Source: Rhodopirellula bahusiensis
GTDB taxonomy: Bacteria; Planctomycetota; Planctomycetia; Pirellulales; Pirellulaceae
Reading direction: 5' to 3'
Assembly: GCF_002727185.1 (NCBI RefSeq)
Contig: NZ_NIZW01000019.1
Span: 1 to 64,000 of the forward strand
Length of the DNA stretch: 64,000 nucleotides
Shown: piece after piece, positions 47,867 through 57,121 of the stretch
How the letters are laid out: every line of letters starts with the position of its first letter
Numbering within the stretch: the first letter of the stretch is position 1
Position numbers and translations under genes: made by a program
Notes under the pieces: generated by a model
What the model was told of the DNA's origin: nothing
Databases searched by the model: none
What the model saw: only the letters and a program-made list of their open reading frames with translations

Positions 47867-49636
47867 TCAGGAAGTCGCCATTTGGTGCGACAGCACAGGC
47901 ATCTGGTTGTCTTGACCACTCTGGCGAGCCGCCAATCCCGCGATCGCACAAACTTGCTTCAGCGACTTTTCGTAGGCCGACATGGACTTGACCGAGGGAG
48001 CGATCTGCAAGATGCCGACCGATAGCTTTTCGCCATCGCTGGACTTCTCAGCTGCCGCCAGTGAGACGCCGATCGAACCGGCCGCACCGCAAATTTGGTG
48101 GGCTCGTTCGAGCACATCGTCGGCTTCCAAATGAGGCATGCAGATCACCAGGGTCGATTGGTCCAAGCAACCGATGTGGTCTTGATTTCGCGTCGCGGCA
48201 CGGACCAATTGCAACAACGAACGCATGGTCGCCCCGCTGGGTTTGCCCGACAGGCGAACGCTCATCAATTGGTTGGCTGCCTTGGCACGATTCGGCGAGG
48301 TTTGCATTTCCTCGACGTAATCGACCATCGTCGCCAAATCGGGAAGGTAGCTCAGGGCCTTGGGCCGTTCGCTGGCAGGTTCCTCGAGAATCTCTTGGAC
48401 CTCCTCCACCACTTCGGGAGCTTCCGTGGCTTTGTCTTCGACCACCGCTCGTGGCTCGGGTGCCTGTTCCAGCTCGACGGATGATCGAGTGTCTCGGGCC
48501 AACGCTTCCACTTCCGTTGCCAATTCTTCTTCCTGGGCTCGGGGAGCAATGGTTGGTTTTTCAAGCGAGTCCGAACTGGACGAGATAGGTTTGACCGGAA
48601 TGGCTTCCGATGACTTTGCCTCGACGGCGGGTTGTTCGGCAGGAATCTCAGCGGTGGTTTCGGCTAGGGGTTCACCAGCTCGAACGAATCGTTGTTGGTC
48701 GATGTAGTGGGCACAGTCTCGGCCGACTTCCTTGGATCGATACAGAGCCTCGTCGACGCGTTGCAACCAATTTTCAGGAGTTTGCTGTGGCTCAAGTGCA
48801 CCAATACCGACGCTGGCGTTGACTTTCAGGCACTTGCCTTCGAAGCGAACTTCGCGTGTTCCGATGGCGACCCGCGTTTGCTCGATCAATTCAACAGCTT
48901 CCGCCAGTGTCGTGTCGTGCAGCATCATCACGAACTCTTCCCCGCCAAAGCGAGCGACCATGCCGTGTGGCTGCAAGCGTGCGTCCAGCAACTGCGAAAC
49001 GACTCGCAGCACCTCGTCGCCCGCGCGGTGGCCATGGGTGTCGTTGAACTTCTTGAAGTGGTCGACATCGAGAACGGCCAACACGCCAGCCCGAGCCGGG
49101 CCGAGTGCATGACGTCGTAGCAAGTGCTCGTCGAAGGCACCGCGATTGAAAATTTGTGTCAGTGCATCGGTTTGAGCCTTTTGCTCGGCCGATTGCAGTT
49201 GTTGCGATTGCTCGCGAATTCTGGCTTGGGCTTCGGCCAACTGATTTCGCATGACCTCGTTGGCCGCAATCATTTGGTCGACAGCGTCGACGATCGCGGG
49301 CGGAGAATTGGACAGGTCACTCTCGTGCAGCGTCGTGCTCAAGTTTTCAACGCGACTCTGATGAGCGTCGACGTCGGCAGCGATGGAATGCGTGAACTGT
49401 CGAACACGATCAGCAACCGCCATCACCTTCTCGGCGTCTGGGCCTTCTTCGATTGGTTCGATGTCTTCGCCAGCTGGCGATGCATTCTCGGAAGATTGCA
49501 AATTGGCCGAGGAAGCGGATGGTTGCGGAGTTGGTGAGTCAGACGCTTGCCCTTGGTTGTAAAGAGCATGCATCACCCAGCCGCAAGTCATTCCGGCGCC
49601 GCCGCAGCTGGCTGCAATGATGATATCGAGAAGCAC
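47867..49636 (-). CDS. GGDEF-domain diguanylate cyclase with a degenerate second domain
   Basis: 589 residues. A hydrophobic segment at about 1-25 probably anchors it in the membrane. A coiled-coil region follows (about 115-155), then a GGDEF domain (about 156-290) with [10 protein letters not shown] and G-G-E-E-F at 231-235. There is no RxxD inhibitory site before the motif. A Glu/Ala/Pro-rich linker leads to a C-terminal domain (about 435-589). It is first in the flagellar operon, so c-di-GMP control of motility is a reasonable inference. It starts with GTG at 49636. Confidence 0.9.
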   Translation of the reverse strand: MLLDIIIAASCGGAGMTCGWVMHALYNQGQASDSPTPQPSASSANLQSSENASPAGEDIEPIEEGPDAEKVMAVADRVRQFTHSIAADVDAHQSRVENLSTTLHESDLSNSPPAIVDAVDQMIAANEVMRNQLAEAQARIREQSQQLQSAEQKAQTDALTQIFNRGAFDEHLLRRHALGPARAGVLAVLDVDHFKKFNDTHGHRAGDEVLRVVSQLLDARLQPHGMVARFGGEEFVMMLHDTTLAEAVELIEQTRVAIGTREVRFEGKCLKVNASVGIGALEPQQTPENWLQRVDEALYRSKEVGRDCAHYIDQQRFVRAGEPLAETTAEIPAEQPAVEAKSSEAIPVKPISSSSDSLEKPTIAPRAQEEELATEVEALARDTRSSVELEQAPEPRAVVEDKATEAPEVVEEVQEILEEPASERPKALSYLPDLATMVDYVEEMQTSPNRAKAANQLMSVRLSGKPSGATMRSLLQLVRAATRNQDHIGCLDQSTLVICMPHLEADDVLERAHQICGAAGSIGVSLAAAEKSSDGEKLSVGILQIAPSVKSMSAYEKSLKQVCAIAGLAARQSGQDNQMPVLSHQMATS

Positions 49637-50158
49637 GTGTTAGTCCCCGCAGAGGATCGCTTGGTTCAATTGGACGATGAGTGGGCAATGGGAGGTGGTC
49701 GGACCGAAGTGTCGATTCACTGACCTCACCCGTCGCGTTATCACGTGAGCCGTCTGGCGGACCATGTGTCGGTCTGACCCACCCGAATGATGCTCACGTG
49801 ATAGAACCCTACGTCACAAATTGCGACAAACTGAAAAAAGTCGCCCTTGCGTCCCCCTCTTTTGCCGGCTGGGTTGCAGCCGTTATGACGGAGACCGAAA
49901 TCGGCAACGCAATGCCGCCAATTTGCCGTGTGGACACAACTTGAGAGAAATTGATCAAGCTCAGTAGAAATTTCCGCGGTTGCGACCCATTGCCCCGGGA
50001 CTTCCTCGTTTAACACGTTTCAGTCGGCTCTCCGCAACAAAATGACAAAATTGGCGTGGCCTGAAACGCAAACATCGGAAATATTAGTAAGGACAGCGTT
50101 TGCGCAGGACAAACCTATCTGGGCCATTCATGACTTCCTGAAGGGAATTGGGACATTT
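49637..50158. other. Intergenic region between diverging flagellar and BON genes
   Basis: It must hold the promoters of the flagellar operon (leftward) and the BON gene (rightward). It contains a 12-bp inverted repeat with a CACGTG core at 49739-49803. I see no gene in it. Confidence 0.6.
49739..49803. promoter_or_regulatory. 12-bp inverted repeat, possible operator or hairpin
   Basis: TATCACGTGAGC (49739-49750) and GCTCACGTGATA (49792-49803) are perfect inverted copies 41 bp apart. Each half contains the palindromic hexamer CACGTG. It sits between the flagellar operon start (49636) and the BON gene (50159). It could be an operator for a dimeric regulator or a transcribed hairpin. Confidence 0.5.
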
Positions 50159-50455
50159 ATGCATTCGATCACGCCAGCCGACCACACCGCCACTCTCTCC
50201 GGTGCACCAACCGGTTTCTCCGATTCTGCCAACGATCGTGTTTCGGAAATCCGAAGCACCGCCGCGATCCAAGCACTTGCTGAAAGCAAGGTTGCTGAGC
50301 TGCGGTTTCTTCGGGTCGACGAAAGCGAAAACGAAATTTGCTTGACCGGCCGCGTTCGCAGCTTCTATCACAAGCAACTGGCTCAAGAAGCCATCCGCCC
50401 CGTCGCCGCGGGACGCCAAGTCGTCAACCGCGTCGATGTCTGCATGGGCTCCTGA
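50159..50455 (+). CDS. BON-domain-like protein
   Basis: 98 residues. V-A-E-L-R-F-L-R-V-D-E-S-E-N-E-I-C-L-T-G-R-V-R-S-F-Y-H-K-Q-L-A-Q-E-A-I-R is the alpha-beta BON pattern, with the G-x-V turn and K-x-x-A-x-x-A helix. BON domains bind membranes or lipids and are usually exported, but no signal peptide is seen here. Its role is unknown. The ATG at 50159 is used; an earlier in-frame ATG at 50042 gives a less likely N-terminus. Confidence 0.7.
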   Translation: MHSITPADHTATLSGAPTGFSDSANDRVSEIRSTAAIQALAESKVAELRFLRVDESENEICLTGRVRSFYHKQLAQEAIRPVAAGRQVVNRVDVCMGS

Positions 50456-50592
50456 TCAGCTTTCGAGCTGCTCGCCCAATCTGCTCAATCGCTCGTTTTA
50501 GTCAGCGCACCAGGTTCTGACTTCCGAGCCGAATGATGGGCTTCCCGGCCTGGCGACTCAAACGCCAGCGATCAAGCCGACCTTCCCGCCTC

Positions 50593-51966
50593 TCATTCTG
50601 CGGGCAGTCGTTCGGCGAGCTTGTCCGTCGCGAACGCATCGCTGAAATACTGACGGTACTCGGTTTCTTCGACAGGGAACAAAGCGTCGAAGGCATCTTT
50701 GCCTCCCGCTCCATGCTGGAAGCGACGCTTTGGATTGACTGGCATCTGCATCCCGGTGACCGACTGCACGCCGGCCCCCACGATTTGGCCCTTCAGTGCG
50801 TACAGTTTCTCGTGGTCCCAATCGGTCATCTCGATGAATGGCGTTCCTTCGGCAACCTCAATCACCTCGGGCAATGCCATCGGACTGAAGCCGTGAAAGC
50901 CCAACCGACGTGCTGGAGCACTCGTGCGGACATGCCCGCGACTCTGGCCGCCGCTGTACACGAGCGAATGTTTCACCGCATCGACGCCCCAACCTTCTTG
51001 GTAGAGCATCTGATTGTTCAGAACGCTTCGAATCGTTAGTTCGGGATTCTCTTCAATCGGATAGTCCTTGAAGTTCTCGTCACCGCCGTCGCCATCAACC
51101 AAGTATTTCCAGTCCGGATAGCGATCACGAATGCCTTGGCACAATGCCAAGCCCATCGTGGCACTTTGGATGTCCAGTGGTTTGTAGTCTTCGGTGACTT
51201 CGATCGCGGACCGCCAATCGATGTGAGACTTCTCGACCGAGATGACTTCCAGCAGCATCGGCATTCCGATCGCTTCCAAAAATTCGCTGGCTTGCGCAAA
51301 GTCCGTCTCGCGAGAGTGAGCGTTTTCTTTCACCGACAACACGAACGCTTTCAATCGTTGAGGCGTCTGCCCGGACTGTTTTAGAGCATGGATCATCGCG
51401 ATCAGAACGGCTCCGCTGTCGATGCCGCCGCTGAACATGACGCCGATCGGTGCGTCGTTCTCGATCGTATTGATCCAGTCCGAGCACGCACCGACCAGTC
51501 TTTCGATGTACCGGGTGCCGATCTCTTCGATACTGGCGGGAAGCGTGTTCGATCGCGGGTCAAAGAACCGATGCAGCGTCGGATTGGGATCCGGGCAACC
51601 AGTCAGTTGCAACTTCATCACGTGATGAGCCGGCACCATTCGCGTGTACGAAGGATGGAACTGATCCTCCAACCCTTCTGCTCGAAGTTGTTCGAAGATT
51701 TCATCGATTCGCTCGGCCACGATCAAGCAAGGTCCCGCCGCCCGCTTGGCGAGGAAGTATCGCATCGGTCGTCCGATCGAACGAGCCATGTGAACGGTCT
51801 TGCCCTCGGCTTGCAGAATAGCGAATTGACCTCGGATCTTTCCGACCGCTTCGGCGTCTCCGCTACGCACCGCAGCCTCGGCCGCTTCACGAGTGGTGCC
51901 CAACAGGATGTCGCCGTTGGGGTCCAGCAGGTTGACGATGCGTTCGATGACCGGAGGCGCGTTCAT
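50593..51966 (-). CDS. Asparagine-synthetase-like enzyme with degenerate glutaminase domain
   Basis: 457 residues (classical AsnB is about 550). The synthetase domain is clear: the PP-loop M-F-S-G-G-I-D-S-G-A-V at about 177-187, and Y-L-V-D-G-D-G-G-D-E-N-F at about 286-297. The N-terminal ~170 residues lie where glutaminase would be, but the sequence begins M-N-A-P and there is no Cys2 nucleophile. It may use ammonia or perform another ATP-dependent amide or lactam chemistry. It lies just downstream of purC on the same strand. The product is not known. Confidence 0.8.
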   Translation of the reverse strand: MNAPPVIERIVNLLDPNGDILLGTTREAAEAAVRSGDAEAVGKIRGQFAILQAEGKTVHMARSIGRPMRYFLAKRAAGPCLIVAERIDEIFEQLRAEGLEDQFHPSYTRMVPAHHVMKLQLTGCPDPNPTLHRFFDPRSNTLPASIEEIGTRYIERLVGACSDWINTIENDAPIGVMFSGGIDSGAVLIAMIHALKQSGQTPQRLKAFVLSVKENAHSRETDFAQASEFLEAIGMPMLLEVISVEKSHIDWRSAIEVTEDYKPLDIQSATMGLALCQGIRDRYPDWKYLVDGDGGDENFKDYPIEENPELTIRSVLNNQMLYQEGWGVDAVKHSLVYSGGQSRGHVRTSAPARRLGFHGFSPMALPEVIEVAEGTPFIEMTDWDHEKLYALKGQIVGAGVQSVTGMQMPVNPKRRFQHGAGGKDAFDALFPVEETEYRQYFSDAFATDKLAERLPAE

Positions 51967-52023
51967 GGCAGAGTTCTCGACGAAAGAAAATGATGGAGGA
52001 GCAAACGAGGTGGCAACGGAAGA

Positions 52024-52986
52024 TCAAGCGAAGGCTTTGCCAACCAAGCGTTCGTACCCTTCACGATAACGATCCGCGGTTTGGCGAGCGATCGAATCCG
52101 GCAGCGGTGGCGGAGGACTGTTTCGATCCCAGTCCGACTCTTGCAAGTACTCGCGGACAAATTGTTTGTCGAACGATCGTTGCGAGTGCCCAGGTTCGTA
52201 CTCGTCGGCCGCCCAGAACCGAGAGCTATCCGGCGTCAGGACTTCATCGATCAACATCAACTCGCCATCGACGATGCCAAACTCAAATTTGGTGTCCGCG
52301 ATCAGCAGCCCACGCTCGGCCGCAATCTTGGACGCATCTTGATAGATCGTAAGGCTCATCAGCCGCAGTTGACTTGATTGTTCCTCGCCGAGCGATTCGC
52401 TCATGACCTCGTAGGAAACGTTTTCGTCGTGACCCTCCTCGGCCTTGGTCGCTGGCGTGAAGATCGCCTCGCTGAGCTGGTCGCACTGCTTCAATCCAGC
52501 CGGTAACGCAACACCACAAACTTCGCCGGTCGCTTGATACTCTTTCCAGCCGCTGCCTTCGAGGTAACCTCGCACGACACATTCAAAGGGAACCACCGAG
52601 GCTTTTCGGGTCACCATGACGCGACCTTCGAGAGGCTTCGGGTCAACTTTCGCGGCGACCTCTTCTGGGACGTCTGTGCTGATCAAGTGATGCGAGATCG
52701 ATCGAGAAGTGCTCGAGTCGTCATCGCTAGCAGAGCCAACATTTTGACCGATTCGCCCGGCATCCATTTGCTCGAACCAGAACCGGCTCATCGCGGTCAG
52801 CAAGCGACCTTTGTCGGGGATTCCGGTGGGCAAGATGTAGTCGAACGCGCTGATGCGATCGCTGCTGACGATCAGCAACTGATCACCCAGATCGTACACG
52901 TCGCGAACTTTGCCTTGGCGGCGTGGGAACGGCAGTTCGGTGCTCAGGAGAGCCCCAGCGGCATCGAATTGATAGGTGTCATTCAT
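52024..52986 (-). CDS. purC: SAICAR synthetase
   Basis: A 320-residue enzyme of purine synthesis that joins aspartate to CAIR with ATP. R-Q-G-K-V-R-D-V-Y-D and V-S-S-D-R-I-S-A-F-D (about 25-50) are the N-terminal signatures, and V-R-G-Y-L-E-G-S-G-W-K-E and I-A-D-T-K-F-E-F-G complete it. Length fits the eukaryote-like long PurC group (about 300). ATG 52986 is used. It is separated from infC upstream by a 23-bp inverted repeat. Confidence 0.96.
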   Translation of the reverse strand: MNDTYQFDAAGALLSTELPFPRRQGKVRDVYDLGDQLLIVSSDRISAFDYILPTGIPDKGRLLTAMSRFWFEQMDAGRIGQNVGSASDDDSSTSRSISHHLISTDVPEEVAAKVDPKPLEGRVMVTRKASVVPFECVVRGYLEGSGWKEYQATGEVCGVALPAGLKQCDQLSEAIFTPATKAEEGHDENVSYEVMSESLGEEQSSQLRLMSLTIYQDASKIAAERGLLIADTKFEFGIVDGELMLIDEVLTPDSSRFWAADEYEPGHSQRSFDKQFVREYLQESDWDRNSPPPPLPDSIARQTADRYREGYERLVGKAFA

Positions 52987-53033
52987 GCCGCAGATGGTCG
53001 CACACCGACCGAGCTCCGACAAGCATCATCCAT

Positions 53034-53107
53034 GTGGCATAGGCTTCCAGCCTGTGGAGACCACGATCCACCCAGAGTCAGGAACACAGGCTGGAAGCCT
53101 ATGCCAC
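53034..53107. repeat. 23-bp perfect inverted repeat between infC and purC
   Basis: The arms at 53034-53056 and 53085-53107 are exact reverse complements (GTGGCATAGGCTTCCAGCCT begins the left arm), with a 28-bp spacer. No T-run follows either arm on the transcribed strand. It could be a REP-type element or a strong RNA hairpin affecting the infC-purC transcript. Confidence 0.9.
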
Positions 53108-53126
53108 TGCAGAAGAGACGCCACCA

Positions 53127-53146
53127 ACGCCGATCAGAATCGGCGT
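53127..53146. repeat. Small hairpin after infC
   Basis: ACGCCGATCAGAATCGGCGT is a self-complementary hairpin 35 bp downstream of the infC stop on its transcript. No T-run is seen, so its termination role is uncertain. Confidence 0.5.
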
Positions 53147-53180
53147 GGCGGGAGGAATGAAAGCGACCGTCGACCAAAGC

Positions 53181-53711
53181 TTACTTCGGTGCGATCATGC
53201 AGATCATTCGTCGACCGTGCTGTTGAGGCTTGGTTTCCACCTTGCCCACTTCGCTCAAGATCTCGATGACCTGTTCCATGACTTTGCGACCTTCCTCGAT
53301 GTGAGCCATTTCGCGGCCACGGAAGAGAACGCTGACTTGGACCTTGTCCTTGTGTTCCAAGAACTTCTCAGCTTGGCGAACCTTGGTGCGAATGTCTTCG
53401 TCACCGGTTTTGGGTCGCAAGCGGATTTCTTTGGTCTTGGTGTGAGAAGAACCGCTGTTCTTTTTCTTGTTTTTGTCGTACTTGAATTTGCCGTAATCCA
53501 TGATTCGACAAACCGGCGGGCGCTCTCCGGGGGCCACTTCCACCAAATCCAACCCTGCATCGCGAGCACGCTCGAGAGCCTGTTCGGTTGGGATGATTCC
53601 GAGTTGTTCCCCCTCTTCGCTGACAACACGCACGGGCGTGATGCGGATTTGGGCGTTGATGCGAGTTGAATCGCGATTTTCCGGTTGTACGTTTCTGCGT
53701 GCCAATGCCAC
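53181..53711 (-). CDS. infC: Translation initiation factor IF-3
   Basis: 176 residues. The N-terminal domain has R-I-N-A-Q-I-R and L-V-E-V-A-P; the linker is K-Y-D-K-N-K-K-K; the C-terminal domain carries [16 protein letters not shown] and [10 protein letters not shown]. It binds the 30S subunit and checks start codons. I use the GTG at 53711 as start; a TTG at 53705 is an alternative. Rare starts are common in infC and part of its autoregulation. The usual rpmI-rplT partners are not adjacent. Confidence 0.96.
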
Positions 53712-54230
53712 TAAAGCAATCTACTCCGGCCGGGAGGCGTTCCGGCGCAAGTGGAAATCAAACCGATGGCAACGAAAGTGTTCCCATCGCAGCGGGCGGA
53801 CGCGCCGTCCAGTCAAAACCGCTTCCTAAACATAGGATAGTCAGCCTGACTAGTGGGGGAGGAATTCCTGAAATTCGCTCCAACCGCGTCAACCCCAATT
53901 TTCTGAAGTATCCGGGGGTGGGTCCGCAGCCGTCAACAGCGAATTGATGAAATCTTTGCGTTTTCAAGGATCCGCGAAGGTTTTCGACGCTTGTCGGCCT
54001 CCACGATGGACCGCAATCAGTCTGCGAGGAGACAATCCGGCGGGGATCGAAATTTGCGGGGTCGGGGTGGCTTGACGAACCGTCAGGGTCATCGCAAACT
54101 GTGCGACCGCTTTGGGAACATTGGCATTGGAGCTTGTCCTCCAGACGACCGATTTCTAAGCAAAGTGCCCGCGAGACAAGCGGGAACCCTCGGGTCGAGG
54201 TGCTGGATTTGATCCGGACCAGACCCCGAC
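53712..54230. other. Intergenic region between infC and tRNA-Val
   Basis: It must hold the infC leader and promoter and the tRNA promoter. A short palindrome TAGTCAGCCTGACTA (53838-53852) is the only structured site I noticed. I see no gene; the small frames here have no family resemblance. Confidence 0.55.
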
Positions 54231-54303
54231 GGGCGATTAGCTCAGTTGGTTAGAGCGCCACGTTGACATCGTGGAGGTCACAGATTCGAGTTCTGTATCG
54301 CCC
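54231..54303 (+). tRNA. tRNA-Val (anticodon GAC)
   Basis: A 73-nt cloverleaf. Acceptor arm GGGCGAT/ATCGCCC, D-loop AGTTGGTTA, anticodon stem CCACG/CGTGG with loop TTGACAT, variable AGGTC and T-arm ACAGA-TTCGAGT-TCTGT. The loop gives anticodon GAC (reads GUC/GUU). CCA is not encoded. An integrase gene begins 121 bp downstream, so the 3' end of this tRNA is the likely attachment site of the following element. Confidence 0.96.
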
Positions 54304-54309
54304 ATTCCC

Positions 54310-54336
54310 AAAAAGCCCGCGAAAGCGGGCTTTTTT
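54310..54336 (+). terminator. Rho-independent terminator of tRNA-Val
   Basis: GCCCGC-GAAA-GCGGGC, flanked by A5 upstream and T6 downstream, directly after the tRNA. The stem and U-run are near ideal. Confidence 0.9.
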
Positions 54337-54424
54337 ATTGCCCCGACAGCACCGATTGCGATCCTGAAATCGCCAGATGCACGGTTTAGTGCACGGAATC
54401 GAATGCAAACTCGGGAGCATAGTG

Positions 54425-55462
54425 ATGGCTGGAAAACCCAAGCCCTTTTTTCGTAAGCAGACCCAGTCGTGGTACTGCTCAATGAATGGTCGGCAGATTC
54501 GCCTCGGCAAAGACAAGACCGCCGCCGAAACCAAGTTCCATGAACTGATGAGCGATCGCGACTCGATTACGTCTGAGATTACGACGCTGTACGCCCTCTC
54601 GCAGCGATTCCTGGACTGGGTGAAGGAAAATCGCAAGCAAGGCACCTACGACAACAATCTTCGCTACCTAAAAAGCTTCATCGACTCGGTCGGCAAACGG
54701 CTCAAAGTCGGCCAGATCAAAAAGCACCACATCACCAAGTGGACGGCGGCAAACTCTCACTGGTCCGACACGGCCACCAACGATGCGATCGCGATCGTTC
54801 AGCGGATGCTCAACTGGGCTGTCGAGGAAGGCTACCTTCGGTACACACCGCTGCCGAAAGTTCGCAAGCCACGGCGCAGACGCCGGGACATCGTTTACAC
54901 AAGTGACCAATGGCAACAAATCAAGGACGCCGCCACGGGACCGCTCGTTGAGTTTCTCGATTTCTTGTACTGGACCGGCTGCCGACCGAAGGAAGCAAGG
55001 ATTGTCGAGAAGAAACATGTTCACGACGACCTGATCATCTTCCCGGCTGACGAGTCCAAAGGCGAAACCGAGCCCCGCGTTATTTTCCTATCGCCTGATG
55101 CCAAGGCGATTATCGATCGATTGGTCGAATTGCGTCCCGAAGGTCCCCTCTTCCGCAACGCCTACGGGGGCCGGTGGAAGAAGGATGCAATCAAATGCCG
55201 GCTCAATCGCATGAGCAAGAAACTCGGCTTTCGCGTGATCGCCTATGGAGCTCGGCATTCCTACGCAACCAACGCTTTGACAACCGGCGGGGTTGATCCT
55301 ATCTCGCTTTCCCACTTAATGGGACACAAGGACACCGCGATGGTGTCGCGTGTTTATAGCCACCTTGCCAAGAATATGGACTTCCTCCGGCAGCAGGCAG
55401 CGAAGGCGAACCGAAATGCCTCGGCGGATTCTGATACCGAGGGCGATGGGACAAGTAAGTGA
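54425..55462 (+). CDS. Tyrosine recombinase (integrase)
   Basis: A 345-residue phage/ICE-type integrase. The N-terminal SAM-like core-binding domain (about 50-145) has T-L-Y-A-L-S-Q-R-F-L-D-W-V and L-K-S-F-I-D-S. The catalytic domain has Arg187 (C-R-P-K-E-A), Arg277 (A-R-H-S-Y-A-T), His301 (G-H-K-D) and the nucleophile Tyr311 (V-Y-S-H-L). The first catalytic-box His is Tyr (Y-G-A-R). It starts at ATG 54425 after GGGAG; an in-frame ATG at 54377 would extend it upstream. It lies next to tRNA-Val and presumably mediates integration there. Confidence 0.95.
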   Translation: MAGKPKPFFRKQTQSWYCSMNGRQIRLGKDKTAAETKFHELMSDRDSITSEITTLYALSQRFLDWVKENRKQGTYDNNLRYLKSFIDSVGKRLKVGQIKKHHITKWTAANSHWSDTATNDAIAIVQRMLNWAVEEGYLRYTPLPKVRKPRRRRRDIVYTSDQWQQIKDAATGPLVEFLDFLYWTGCRPKEARIVEKKHVHDDLIIFPADESKGETEPRVIFLSPDAKAIIDRLVELRPEGPLFRNAYGGRWKKDAIKCRLNRMSKKLGFRVIAYGARHSYATNALTTGGVDPISLSHLMGHKDTAMVSRVYSHLAKNMDFLRQQAAKANRNASADSDTEGDGTSK

Positions 55463-55477
55463 TTGCGGAGAAGATGT

Positions 55478-57043
55478 ATGAGTGATGGTGAAGGTATGTC
55501 GTCGTTGCTCGATGATTTGCCGCGGGGCCGGCACGCTGATGACATCGGCTCGATCGAGTCGGCGTTCTTCGAGCATCCCGATAACCTTGCTGCGGCCCCG
55601 TCTCTGCGGATGGACCCGGAGAATAATCGGCAAGCGAAGATGTTCCTCGGTGTCGTCGGGGCGGAGATCCGCATCGGCGACCAGCTGGCCAATGGTCGTT
55701 TCCCGCGATGGGCCAGCGGCGGCGTCCCAATCGGTGTCGCCGATGATCGACATCACTTCCTGCTGGCGGGGTCACGGGCCGGAAAGGGGCGGTCCGTCCT
55801 GACGCCTAATTTGATCTCGTTGCCCAAGTCAACGTCGGTGTTGGTGCTCGACCCCAAGGGGGACCTCGCCGCGATGACGGCTCGGTGGCGGCATCAGGGT
55901 TTAGGGCAGGATGTTGCGGTCACCGATCCGTTCGATTGCTCGGGTGCATCGACCCGTTCGTATCGATCGGCCTTCAACGCGGTCGACTTCGTCGTCGGCA
56001 GCCATCCCGATGTCCTGACGGCCAACGCGATGCTCGTCGCAGATGCCTTGGTCGTTGAGAACGAGCAGAGTAAAGACCCGCACTGGGATGAATCCGGACG
56101 CGACTGGATCGGTGGATTGATCGCTCACGTCGCCACCCACGCCAACTACGAAGGACGCCGCGACTTGGTGACCGTGTGGCAGTTGTCGTCCGAAGCCATG
56201 CAGCCGCTCGCCGACGACTCCGGACGCTACGCCCTCGAAGCCGAAATGCTGCAGTCTGACGCCGCGGGTGGATTTGTCCGAGCCGCGGCTCAATCATTTT
56301 ACGGACGCTCCGGATCGGAGTTCTTTGGCGTCGCGTCCAACGCCCGTCGCCACCTTAGCTTTATCGGAGTTTCGGCGATCCAGAACGTCCTGCGAGGCCC
56401 CTCGGTCGATCCCAAAAAACTCAAGAGCGGTTCGCTGGCGTGGTACGTCACCAGCCCCGCCATGCGAGCCCCGCTGATGCGTGGTTTTCAACGGCTCGTG
56501 GTGCAAATGACGCTTGCAGCATTCGAAGAGGAAAACATTTCGACCGGTCACCAAACCGTGTTCATGCTTGACGAATTCCAATCGCTTGGACGATTGCGGG
56601 CGTTGGAAACGGCAATCGCCCAGTTCGCGGGTCTCGGTGCCAAGCTAATGATCGTGCTGCAGGACTTGCCGCAGATCAAGGCGGCTTATCCGAAGTCGTG
56701 GCAAACCTTTCTCGGCAATGCCGGCGTGCTTCAGGCGTTCGGCGGCAATGACGACGAAACACTCTCCTACCTCAGCAAAAGGCTCGGGGAGGCCCTCGTT
56801 AAAACCAAGTCGTTGTCACAGCCCGGCGTGTCGCAATTGATGCGAGAGTCGGCCACCGGTTCGAGTTTTCAACTCAGCTCCAAACCCCTCCTCACTCCTT
56901 CCGAGATCGAACTGTACTTTGCCCGCGACGATTCCAAACTCCGGCAATTGATCCTGCGCCCCGGCTTCCGGCCGATGATCTTGCAGCGGGTCTTCTACGA
57001 CCAATCTGAGTATTTCTGCAATCGGTTCGATGAGCGGTTCTGA
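55478..57043 (+). CDS. VirD4/TraG-like coupling-protein ATPase, no transmembrane anchor
   Basis: 521 residues. Walker A G-S-R-A-G-K-G-R-S is at 98-106 and Walker B V-F-M-L-D-E-F at 361-367, with V-L-D-P-K-G-D-L (about 122-129) between. This order matches type IV coupling proteins, which feed a relaxase-DNA or protein substrate to a secretion channel. The usual N-terminal membrane helices are absent: residues 1-85 are hydrophilic. GGAG precedes the ATG at 55478; the preceding integrase stops 16 bp upstream. No relaxase, VirB4 or mating-channel gene is visible beside it. Confidence 0.9.
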   Translation: MSDGEGMSSLLDDLPRGRHADDIGSIESAFFEHPDNLAAAPSLRMDPENNRQAKMFLGVVGAEIRIGDQLANGRFPRWASGGVPIGVADDRHHFLLAGSRAGKGRSVLTPNLISLPKSTSVLVLDPKGDLAAMTARWRHQGLGQDVAVTDPFDCSGASTRSYRSAFNAVDFVVGSHPDVLTANAMLVADALVVENEQSKDPHWDESGRDWIGGLIAHVATHANYEGRRDLVTVWQLSSEAMQPLADDSGRYALEAEMLQSDAAGGFVRAAAQSFYGRSGSEFFGVASNARRHLSFIGVSAIQNVLRGPSVDPKKLKSGSLAWYVTSPAMRAPLMRGFQRLVVQMTLAAFEEENISTGHQTVFMLDEFQSLGRLRALETAIAQFAGLGAKLMIVLQDLPQIKAAYPKSWQTFLGNAGVLQAFGGNDDETLSYLSKRLGEALVKTKSLSQPGVSQLMRESATGSSFQLSSKPLLTPSEIELYFARDDSKLRQLILRPGFRPMILQRVFYDQSEYFCNRFDERF

Positions 57044-57121
57044 TGCGTCGACAAGCCAGAATTAGATTCTGATACCAAAGGCGTGGCATAAGTTTGCGAG
57101 GATCTTGAACAGTGTGTCGAT

